Source: Truepera sp965215315 | GTDB lineage: Bacteria; Deinococcota; Deinococci; Deinococcales; Trueperaceae | Length of the DNA: 64,000 nucleotides | Direction: 5' to 3' | Assembly (NCBI GenBank): GCA_965215315.1 | Contig: CBDCDB010000008.1 | Span: 2,170,001 to 2,234,000 of the forward strand | Part shown: one piece after another, positions 6,911 through 15,000 of the stretch | Position numbering within the stretch: position 1 is the stretch's first letter | Layout: every line of letters starts with the position of its first letter | The notes under the pieces: generated by a model | What the model was told of the DNA's origin: nothing | What the model saw: the letters and a program-made list of their open reading frames with translations, nothing else | Databases searched by the model: none | Program-made: the position numbers and the translations under genes

Positions 6911-8615
6911 GTTATTTTTACTCGTCGCTCTCAGCCTCCTGTTAGGTTTTTCGGCGGCGGCTTTCGCCCGCGTAAGTTTCGGCATCCGCGACTTTAGCAC
7001 CGCCGACCTTACAAACGCGCAAGCTTTAACAGAGCTGTGTACGCCTAACGCGACCTCATTTTGGTGTAACTACGAGGGCGAGAAGCTTAACCTCATCACG
7101 TCAAAGGGTGTAGACTATATTTTTAGCCCGAGCGGTGAGGTCTTGGCGTACTATTACCGGGCGCAGCGCGGGCAAGATTTCGGCGGCAACTACGCCTTTG
7201 ACGGTCGGCAAAACCTGATCCCGTCAACCTCTGATATTCCCGGCGGCGCGACGCTCTTAAACGGTACCTATCAGGCACCTACAGGCGTCACGGGCAACTG
7301 GAAAGAAAGGCGCTACGACGGTGCGTCTGCCTTGGAGGGCACCTTCAGCTACCGCGTCGGCGGTGTACAGCTCGAGAAAACCGTTTTAGTCAGCTCAGAC
7401 CGCAACACGATCAGCGTTTCTCTCCAAGCCAGCCGCGTAGCGGGCGCTCAAGTTGGGTCTCAAACCGGGCCTCAAACGCAGCGCCAAACGCTGGTACAGT
7501 TCGCCTACCCCGGTATCGGCAAACAGGCGACGCCTGTGATCAAAGTCGGTAAGGGTGAGACTTCGACGCTCAGCCCGGCGCAGCCCGTTTCAGGCCCGAG
7601 TTATATCTCTTTGCAAGCGAACAACCGCAATACGGCAACTGCAGTGGTGATGCGTCCGAATCCCACTGTGCAGGGTGCGGGCGGCAGTACGCTCCAGGCG
7701 ACGGTACTCTCCGGGCAACAGATTGCTTTGGGTAAACCGCTCGCAGCGGGAGCAGGTGCTACAGCTGACCTCGAGCTGCAGGTCTACGCTGGCCCCAACG
7801 AGATGGTTCACTTTTTGCAAGAGGGCTATCTCGAGCTCCCCGGCCTGTTTAAGCCCAACATTTTAGGCCGCTTGTCGCTCGGCATTATCGTTGTGTTGCG
7901 GGCCATTCACGGCGTCGTCGGCTCATGGGGGTTGTCGATTATCCTCTTGACGCTGCTGTTCCGCCTTATCGTCTGGCCGCTCATTCACGTTCAGATGAAG
8001 TCGATGGTCGGGATGCAAAACATCCAGCCCAAGATCAAAGAGCTGCAAACCAAATATAAAGACGACCGCGAAAAACTCACGCAAGAGACAATGGCGCTCT
8101 ATAAAGAGGCGGGCGTCAACCCGGCGGGCGGCTGTTTACCAGCCATCGTGCAGATGCCTATTTTTATCATCTTGTGGCGCGTGTTTATCAATTTCGAGTT
8201 TAACGAAGGCTTTCTCTGGGTTCCCGACTTGGGTCTCAACGACCCTATCTACCTCTTGCCGATTATTTACGTTGGTATTATGGTTGCACAGGCGTTTGTC
8301 TCTTCTAAAGGCAACCGGCAGACCTTGCAGCAGCAACTTCTCATCAGCGGGGTGTTCGTCTTTTTCGCCTTTACCTTTCCGGCGGGTGTTACCCTCTACC
8401 TGATTACTTCGATGCTCGTTCAGGTTATCCAGCAGTTTTTGATTCAGCGTTCGCTCTCCTCGCCGACGCCGGTGGTTACAACCGGCCTTACGCCCATCCC
8501 AACGCCAGCTGCGGTCAAGCCTAGCGCCGCAAATAACGGCGTCAATAATACAGTGAAAACCAACGCTAAGAAAAATCAGACGAAGGCGAAGCCGAAAAAA
8601 GCTAAGGCAAAGTAG
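6900..8615 (+). CDS. yidC: membrane protein insertase YidC
   Basis: YidC/Oxa1 inserts and folds inner-membrane proteins alone or with SecYEG. The 571-aa protein has an N-terminal membrane anchor (residues 3-23), a periplasmic beta-rich domain (about 25-310), then the five-helix YidC core beginning LSLGIIVVLRAIHGVVGSWG (about 325) with the EAGVNPAGGCLPAIVQMPIF motif, and a Lys/Ala-rich C-terminal tail. It starts at TTG with an excellent GGAGG site 5 nt upstream, inside the end of yidD. The long P1 domain and basic tail are normal for this type. Confidence 0.97.
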   Translation: MNRKLFLLVALSLLLGFSAAAFARVSFGIRDFSTADLTNAQALTELCTPNATSFWCNYEGEKLNLITSKGVDYIFSPSGEVLAYYYRAQRGQDFGGNYAFDGRQNLIPSTSDIPGGATLLNGTYQAPTGVTGNWKERRYDGASALEGTFSYRVGGVQLEKTVLVSSDRNTISVSLQASRVAGAQVGSQTGPQTQRQTLVQFAYPGIGKQATPVIKVGKGETSTLSPAQPVSGPSYISLQANNRNTATAVVMRPNPTVQGAGGSTLQATVLSGQQIALGKPLAAGAGATADLELQVYAGPNEMVHFLQEGYLELPGLFKPNILGRLSLGIIVVLRAIHGVVGSWGLSIILLTLLFRLIVWPLIHVQMKSMVGMQNIQPKIKELQTKYKDDREKLTQETMALYKEAGVNPAGGCLPAIVQMPIFIILWRVFINFEFNEGFLWVPDLGLNDPIYLLPIIYVGIMVAQAFVSSKGNRQTLQQQLLISGVFVFFAFTFPAGVTLYLITSMLVQVIQQFLIQRSLSSPTPVVTTGLTPIPTPAAVKPSAANNGVNNTVKTNAKKNQTKAKPKKAKAK

Positions 8616-8623
8616 GGAGAGCC

Positions 8624-9235
8624 GTGGCTGACGACACCAACAACGATCTCGACAAATATTTGAGCGACCTCGGCATCGCTACGGGTGAGGACGACGCACC
8701 TTCCGCGCCTCCTCACCAAGTGAACGATCCTCATTCAACCTTTGAAACGCCTAGTGAGACCGTGCAGGGGCCACTTGTAACCGGTGAGGGCTACGCAGAG
8801 CGCTGCGAGTCGTTTCTGGTCAACCTGCTCCTCAATCTTGACCCCGCCTACGCCGCCGAGGTGCGTGAAGTTGAGGGAGGCTTGCAAGCCGACATCTCCG
8901 GGGGCGACTCGGGCAAGATTATCGGGCGCGGAGGCCGAACGCTAGCAGCGTTGGAATACCTCACCAACGCGGTCGTGAACAAAGACGAGTCGGCGGCGCA
9001 CGTGCGGGTGTCGGTCGATGTCGGCGGGTACAAAGCGCGCCGCGACGACCGGCTACGCGGCGTCGCCCTTAAAGCTGCGGCGCGGGCGCGTAAAACGGGG
9101 TTTGCCGTTGAACTCGAGCCCATGAGCGCTGCCGAACGCCGCGTGATTCACATGACCTTAGCTGACGACCCCGCTGTCGAAAGTGAATCTTCGGGTGAGG
9201 GCAAAAACCGGCGCGTCGTCGTTAAACCGCTGTGA
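8624..9235 (+). CDS. jag: KH/R3H domain RNA-binding protein Jag (KhpB)
   Basis: Jag/KhpB is an RNA-binding protein linked to cell division and elongation. After a low-complexity acidic N-terminus (about 1-60) come a KH domain with the GKIIGRGGRTLAALEYL loop (about 105-120) and an R3H domain (PMSAAERRVIHMTL, about 165-180) ending in a variable basic tail. The N-terminal Jag_N domain of Firmicutes is absent. The GTG start lies 8 bp after yidC and is preceded by GGGAG. Confidence 0.94.
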   Translation: MADDTNNDLDKYLSDLGIATGEDDAPSAPPHQVNDPHSTFETPSETVQGPLVTGEGYAERCESFLVNLLLNLDPAYAAEVREVEGGLQADISGGDSGKIIGRGGRTLAALEYLTNAVVNKDESAAHVRVSVDVGGYKARRDDRLRGVALKAAARARKTGFAVELEPMSAAERRVIHMTLADDPAVESESSGEGKNRRVVVKPL

Positions 9236-9516
9236 AGTAGAGACCGCAAAGTACACCGCCGTAAACCGAATGATGAAAGCTTAGAGAGCCGTAAAGAACA
9301 TCGCCGTGCGTGTCTGTGATCGTGTCTATGGGCGTTTCGGAGGTCATCTTCGGTTTACTACCGACCTTGTGACCCTCGAGGGGCCGCAAATCGGGATCTT
9401 GTATGAAGGGGGCGTCAGCTGCGGCCCGACAACCGTTTTGCTGCGTGGTAGTTTCTACGGGAAGCGCGCCTGACACACTGTAAAACTCTGGCTGGGTGAA
9501 AGGGCTAGACTAAGCT
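9236..9516. other. gene-free gap with long-range inverted repeat
   Basis: No credible coding frame is seen in these 281 bp. GTAAACCGAA (9261-9270) and TTCGGTTTAC (9349-9358) are exact reverse complements 78 nt apart, and the interval holds further short GC-rich pairs (around 9373-9415). It may be a structured RNA or a decayed element. The right end carries the promoter of the queuosine-salvage gene. Confidence 0.45.
9506..9511 (+). promoter_or_regulatory. -10 box of Qng1-like gene
   Basis: TAGACT with a 5-nt spacer to the ATG at 9517 and no Shine-Dalgarno sequence. Confidence 0.5.
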
Positions 9517-10473
9517 ATGTTTACCGAGATTCGTGACGGTTGCGCCCACGTAGCTGAAAAGTCTGGATTTGTAAGGCTCGAGACTGAGCGTTTACGCGCC
9601 TACGCCGAACAGCTCGAGCTTTCAGTCATCACCGCGCCCGTTTACGACACCGAGCATCACTTTACCGGCGGCTCCGTTTCTGACAACGCCGAAGCCGTCC
9701 TCGCCTTTAACCTCACCCTCGACGCCGTAAACTTCGGTTCCGGTTATTTTCCGCACCTGCACAAACGCCCCGGTATGTCCGGTTACTTTACGGTCGCCTC
9801 AGCACTTAAAGATTACTTCGGCGCGCACGGCCCGCTGTCAGCCAACGCGCTGTGTGCGCTCACGCCGGAAAAAACTGCCGCTATCTTCGCTCAAGACCTC
9901 GCCGACCCAGGTCGCGCCGAGCTGATGCGGCACTTTACCGAAGCACTTCAGCAGCTCGGCAGCTACCTTTTAGAGCGGTTCGGCGGGTCGTTCATCCGGC
10001 TCGTTGAACGAGCGGAAGGCTCGGCGGAAAGGTTGGTTGGCCTACTTGCCGAGATGCCCTATTTTCAAGACGTTTCCCAGTACGGAGACTTCAAAGTCCC
10101 ACTCTATAAACGGGCGCAGATTGCCGCGTCAGACCTTGCGCTGGCTTTTGACGGACAGGGCTGGGGCGCATTCGATGACCTTGACCAACTCACCATCTTC
10201 GCCGACAACCTCGTCCCGCACGTGCTGCGCGTAGACGGCTTGCTCAGCTATGACCCGGAACTCGCCGCGCGTATTGATGCGGGAAAACTTATCGCTGCCG
10301 GAACGCCTGAAGAGATTGAAATCCGCGCTGTAGCGCTTCACGCCGTAGAGCAGCTCGCAGCGCTGCTACCAAGGGTAAGCGCTCGAGACCTCGACGTCTA
10401 CCTCTGGAACCGAGGTCAGACTGCCTCGTATAAAGCCGTGCCGCGTCACCGAACTCGCACCGTTTTTTACTGA
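9517..10473 (+). CDS. queuosine salvage protein (DUF2419 / Qng1 family)
   Basis: The 318-aa protein matches the DUF2419/Q_salvage family, whose characterised members (human QNG1, Sphaerobacter enzyme) release queuine from queuosine-5'-phosphate for re-insertion into tRNA. Recognisable family segments are FNLTLDAVNFGSGYFP (about 68-83), DVSQYGDFKVPLYKRAQIAASDL (about 185-207), the LTIFADNLVPHVLR stretch and the AVEQLAALLP...DVYLWNRGQ end. The family is mostly eukaryotic and rare in bacteria. It starts leaderless at 9517 and is followed after 14 bp by prmC. No tgt or que genes are in the window. Confidence 0.85.
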   Translation: MFTEIRDGCAHVAEKSGFVRLETERLRAYAEQLELSVITAPVYDTEHHFTGGSVSDNAEAVLAFNLTLDAVNFGSGYFPHLHKRPGMSGYFTVASALKDYFGAHGPLSANALCALTPEKTAAIFAQDLADPGRAELMRHFTEALQQLGSYLLERFGGSFIRLVERAEGSAERLVGLLAEMPYFQDVSQYGDFKVPLYKRAQIAASDLALAFDGQGWGAFDDLDQLTIFADNLVPHVLRVDGLLSYDPELAARIDAGKLIAAGTPEEIEIRAVALHAVEQLAALLPRVSARDLDVYLWNRGQTASYKAVPRHRTRTVFY

Positions 10474-10487
10474 CCTTTTACGGCAAC

Positions 10488-11327
10488 ATGACCCTTGCTG
10501 AAGCTCTAGATATGGTCGAAGAACGGTTGGGCCTTGCAGGGCTCGAGTCCCCCCAAGCCGAAGCTTTTACGCTGCTGGAATACCTCCTGAACCTCTCCCG
10601 CAGCGAACTGCATCTCAGCCGTACCCGGACTTTGACCGCTGCTGAAACAGAAAAGTTAGAAAGGTGGCTTATACGCCGTGAACACCGCGAACCCTTGCAG
10701 CACATCACCGGCGTCGCCCCTTTCTACGGGCTCGAGCTGCGCGTCACGCCCGACACGCTGATTCCACGTCCGGAAACCGAAAGACTCGCTGAACTCGGGT
10801 TACAAGCCGCAAAACATCTTGTTTGGCCAAAAATCATAGACGTCGGCACGGGCAGCGGAGCCGTTGCACTCGCGCTAAAGAATGAACGCCCGGACGCGGT
10901 GGTGTGGGCCTCTGACCTGTCAGAGGGGGCGCTCGAGGTTGCTAGACAAAACGCTGAAAGGTTGGGCTTAGGGGTTCACTTCACCCGCTCAGACTTGCTT
11001 GCAGATCCTGAAGTGCAGACGTTTACCCGAAGCGCAGACCTACTCATCAGCAATCCGCCTTACTTGCCCGAAACCGACGCAACTTGGCTCAGCTCCGAAG
11101 TGCAGCGTGACCCACCCGAAGCACTCTTTTCAGGCTCGGATGGACTTGCCCACTTTCGGCAACTTAGCAGTCAAGCCCTGAAGCTGCTCAAACCGGGCGC
11201 AGTTTGCCTACTAGAGCTCGACCCGCGCAACGTCCGGCAGGCGAGGTTGGAGAGCAAAGCTTGGGCCGAAGTGGATATTTCGACCGACCTTGCGGGCCGG
11301 GAGCGGTTTTTACGGCTTAGACGTTAG
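10488..11327 (+). CDS. prmC: peptide chain release factor N5-glutamine methyltransferase
   Basis: PrmC (HemK) methylates the Gln of the GGQ motif in release factors RF1/RF2. The 279-aa protein has the helical N-terminal RF-binding domain (about 1-75), TPDTLIPRPETERL, the SAM motif IDVGTGSGAVALAL (about 118-131) and the catalytic NPPY (in SNPPYLPETDATW). It follows the Qng1-like gene by 14 bp and is probably co-transcribed. Its 3' end overlaps convergent lspA by 4 nt. Confidence 0.95.
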   Translation: MTLAEALDMVEERLGLAGLESPQAEAFTLLEYLLNLSRSELHLSRTRTLTAAETEKLERWLIRREHREPLQHITGVAPFYGLELRVTPDTLIPRPETERLAELGLQAAKHLVWPKIIDVGTGSGAVALALKNERPDAVVWASDLSEGALEVARQNAERLGLGVHFTRSDLLADPEVQTFTRSADLLISNPPYLPETDATWLSSEVQRDPPEALFSGSDGLAHFRQLSSQALKLLKPGAVCLLELDPRNVRQARLESKAWAEVDISTDLAGRERFLRLRR

Positions 11328-11824
11328 CTCTCGGTTTTGTATTCAGACGTTTTCTCCTCAGGTGTTTTTTTAGGCCGCTCGAGAAAGCTCGAGATAATCA
11401 GCAGCCCCGCCCCAATCACGACGCAAGAATCCGCAACGTTAAAGACCGGAAAGTTAAAGTTCGGCAGGTAAAAGTGGATAAAGTCGCGGACGTAACCGAG
11501 CATAAAACGGTCGATCATATTACCGACTGCGCCCGCTAAAATCAGCGTAAACGCCCACGCCTGCACGCGCGGCAGCGTCCGAGCGTTTCTAATTAAATAG
11601 ACCAAAATCCCCAGCGCCACCACGCCTGACAAAACACCTAGCAGCAGCGTCGCGGTTGGGCCACGCTGCAAAATCCCGAACGCCGCGCCGATATTTTGCG
11701 TATAGGTAAAGTGAAACCCCAAACCCAAGGGGACACTCGGGCCGTTGAGCGGATAGGTACTGACCGCCCAGACTTTGGTCAGTTGATCGAGCGCGACGAG
11801 CGCTGCTGCAAAAATCAGATACAT
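11324..11824 (-). CDS. lspA: lipoprotein signal peptidase
   Basis: LspA cleaves signal peptides of diacylglyceryl-modified prolipoproteins. The 166-aa protein has four transmembrane helices; the aspartyl dyad appears in GAVGNMIDRFMLGYVRDFI and FNVADSCVVIGA, with the QNIGAAFG motif between helices. The ATG at 11824 lies 6 nt after TATACT. It is transcribed toward and overlaps prmC. At least three lipobox proteins in this window would be substrates. Confidence 0.96.
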   Translation of the reverse strand: MYLIFAAALVALDQLTKVWAVSTYPLNGPSVPLGLGFHFTYTQNIGAAFGILQRGPTATLLLGVLSGVVALGILVYLIRNARTLPRVQAWAFTLILAGAVGNMIDRFMLGYVRDFIHFYLPNFNFPVFNVADSCVVIGAGLLIISSFLERPKKTPEEKTSEYKTES

Positions 11825-11830
11825 AGCCAG

Positions 11831-11836
11831 AGTATA
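11831..11836 (-). promoter_or_regulatory. -10 box of lspA
   Basis: TATACT with a 6-nt spacer to the ATG at 11824; leaderless layout. Confidence 0.6.
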
Positions 11837-12049
11837 AACCGCTAGAGCATGAGCCGCCGTGCCGAGCGCCGTAGAAACGAACCGTAAAGAAAGAACCGTA
11901 AAGGTGAAGATCGTAATTTACGTTTTTGTCACAAGTGCGGCTAGAAATCTGTGTTTTACTATGTATATTGTGCATACATTTGTTTGCTTGGGCAGGCGCT
12001 CGGCGTCTGCCTCAATGCTAAGTGCTAGACCTTAAAGGAGAGGTGCGCT
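11837..12049 (+). promoter_or_regulatory. divergent lspA / NAD-GDH control region
   Basis: This gap holds two close copies of GAACCGTAAAG (near 11877-11902), an imperfect palindrome ATGTATATTGTGCATACAT (11961-11979) that looks like an operator overlapping a possible promoter, and a 9-bp GC-rich hairpin (11991-12011) in the presumed GDH leader. A strong AAGGAGAGGT ribosome-binding site ends the region. No promoter can be fixed with confidence. Confidence 0.4.
11991..12011 (+). promoter_or_regulatory. hairpin in NAD-GDH leader
   Basis: GGCAGGCGC-TCG-GCGTCTGCC forms a 9-bp stem with one imperfect pair, about 40 nt before the GTG start. It could stabilise or regulate the message. Confidence 0.4.
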
Positions 12050-15000
12050 GTGCCCGCGACCCTGAATCAGCTACAAGGTTTTATCGATCATAGTAAACGG
12101 AGTCGAACGCTCTCCAAACGGTTTTTGGGACTTTTTTTCGACCGTGCGACGCCTGCTCTTTTGGAAACGTTTAAGTTAGGCGGACTCGAGGCGCTAGGCC
12201 GAGAAGCTTTGGCCTTTTTGTCAAACCCTGATGAGGTCAAGGTGCGCGTCTACAACCCATCAACAGAAACACACGGCTGGGCGTCTCCCTATACCGTTTT
12301 AGAGCTTTCCCTCCCCGACCGCCCCTTTATCGTCGATTCGGTGCGGGCGGTGGTGCAGCGACGAGGATTTGAAGTTGCCCATGTCCTCCACCCGGTTTTG
12401 AGCGTTGTGCGGGACGCCTCCGGCACCGTAACCGAGCTTTATAACGCCAGCGGCGCGACTAGACAAGCAGGCGACAAGGTTGCCTATGAGATGTTTTTCG
12501 TCTCCCCTACCGAGTCCGCACCTGAGTGTGAGGCGCTCGAGCAGAGCGTCAGAGACACCCTCAACGATGTGCTCCTGGCAACACGCGATTACGGCGCGAT
12601 GCGGGCGCGGGCGGAAAGGCTGGGGCTCGAGCTAAACGAACGCGCCGCAACTGCGAGCGGTGAATATGCTGATGAGTTGGGCGAATACGCCGCCTTTATG
12701 CACTGGCTCGGGGCCGACCACTTCGTCTTTTTGGGCTACCGCGAATACGACGTTTTAGACTATGAAGGCGTTCCGAGTTTACGGGTCACGCCCGGCTCGG
12801 GTCTTGGGATTTTAGACAAACCCAACAGCGCTTACGAAACGCCGAAACCGCTATCAGAGATTCCCGAAGGTTTGCGCGAGCGCGTCGTCGGCGGACGCGT
12901 CCTGACCGTCACCAAGACAAACGCCGAAGCGACCGTACACCGCCCGGTGCGGATGGATTACCTCGGCGTTAAAAAAGTGCAGGGCGAAGAGTACGTCGGC
13001 GAAACGCGTTTTGTCGGGCTCTTCACCTCAAAGGCGCTCGCCGCGCCGGTTGAAGAAATTCCGATTTTACGGCGTAAACTGCGGCTCCTCTTAGAACTCG
13101 ACGGGGCCGAACCGGGGTCGCACGATTTCAAGCAAATTGTAACGGTTTTCGGTTCCCTACCGCGTGACGAACTCTTCTGGAGCGACGCGCCGAGGTTGCT
13201 CACGGATATTCGCACCGTGGTAGGTGCGGCGCAGAGTGGCGGGGTACGCGTGAGCGTGCGGCCCGACCCGTTGGCGCGGGGACTCGCGGTGATGGTCATC
13301 ATGCCGCGCGAACGCTTTAACTCGGGCGTGCGGCGGCGGGTGCAGGCGTACCTGGCGCGGGAGCTAGAGGCTACGCATATAGACTATCAGCTGGTGATGG
13401 GTGAGGGCGACGAGGGAGTGCGCTTTCACTTTTTCTTCTCGACGGAGACCGACTACCGAACGCTTGCGGTGGCTGCGCTCGAGGGGGGCGTCGCTGCTCT
13501 CACCCGTACCTGGGACGACCGCCTCAGTGACCTCTTGACCCGGCAACAGGGGCGCACGGCAGGAAGTAAGTTAGCGGCCCGTTACGCGGGCGCGTTTGAT
13601 GAACGTTACCGCGCTGATACGACGCCCGAAACAGCGCTGCGCGATGTGGAGAGTTTAGAGCAGCTCAGACAAGCGGCGCAAACCGCGCCGGACACGCCGC
13701 CGTTCGGGGTCAGCTTGCTTAACCCGCACGAGGCGGCGCACGCGTCGCAGCAGGGATTCGGGCGTGAGGCGAGCCATCTGGAGGTCTACCACGAGGGCCG
13801 CACACTCGTCTTGAGCGACGTTTTACCGCTGCTGGAAAACCTGGGGCTGAGGGTACTCGAGCAGGTCGCCTACACCTTTAATTTGACCGATGACCTGACC
13901 GATAATTTAACCGGTAATTCGGCTCCAACTGTTTACGGCCTAGACATCTTCCGCGTTCAGCGCCGGAACGGAGAACCGCTCAGCGTCGAGAGGGACGGCG
14001 AACGCCTCCGCGCCGCCCTCACAGCACTGTTAAAAGGCGAAGCCGAAAACGACCGGATAAACTGGTTGGTCCTCTACGCCGGTCTCAGCGTGCGGCAAGT
14101 TACGCTTTTACGGGCACTCCAGATGTACGCCGCGCAGCTGAGTACGAGCGTCAGCCGTAGTTTTGTCGTCGATACGCTGCTCAAGCATCCGAGACTAGCC
14201 GCGCAGCTTGTAGAGATGTTTGAACTTAAATTTGCGCCTGCTGTACAGGAACGTGAAGACAATCTTACGGCGGCGCAGGACGCGTTTGAAGACGGGCTGC
14301 AAGCCGTTTCGTCACTTGCCGAAGACGAAACACTCCGTGCGCTCGGCAGTCTCATTGAAGCGGCGGTAAGGACGAACTACTTTTTAGACAAGTCTTATAT
14401 TTCGTTTAAGCTCGAGTCGGCAAAAGTTCCCCACATGCCCGAACCGCGCCCGCTCTTTGAAATCGCCGTATCCGCGCCGCACGTCGTCGGCACGCACCTG
14501 CGCGGGGGCCGGGTCGCGCGCGGGGGCTTACGCTGGAGCGACCGCCCCGACGATTTTCGCACTGAAGTCTTGGGCCTGATGAAAACCCAGATGACCAAAA
14601 ACGCCGTTATCGTCCCGGTAGGGTCCAAGGGCGGGTTCGTCGTGAAGGATGCGCCAACCGAAAGGGAGGCGCTGCAAACGTTTGTCCGGGCACAGTACCA
14701 GATTTACCTGCGCGGACTTCTAGACCTGACCGACAACCTGGTAGACGGAGAGCCGGTCACGCCGGAGGGTTTAGTCGTTTACGACGACCCCGACACCTAT
14801 CTGGTCGTCGCCGCCGACAAGGGCACCGCGACGTTTTCCGACCTCGCCAACGAAACCGCTGCTGAATACGACTTCTGGTTGGGTGACGCCTTTGCCTCGG
14901 GTGGCTCGCACGGTTACGACCACAAGGCTGAAGGCATTACGGCGCGTGGGGCGTGGGAAGGGGTGAAGCGGCATTTTCTCGAGCTAAACACCGACGTCAC

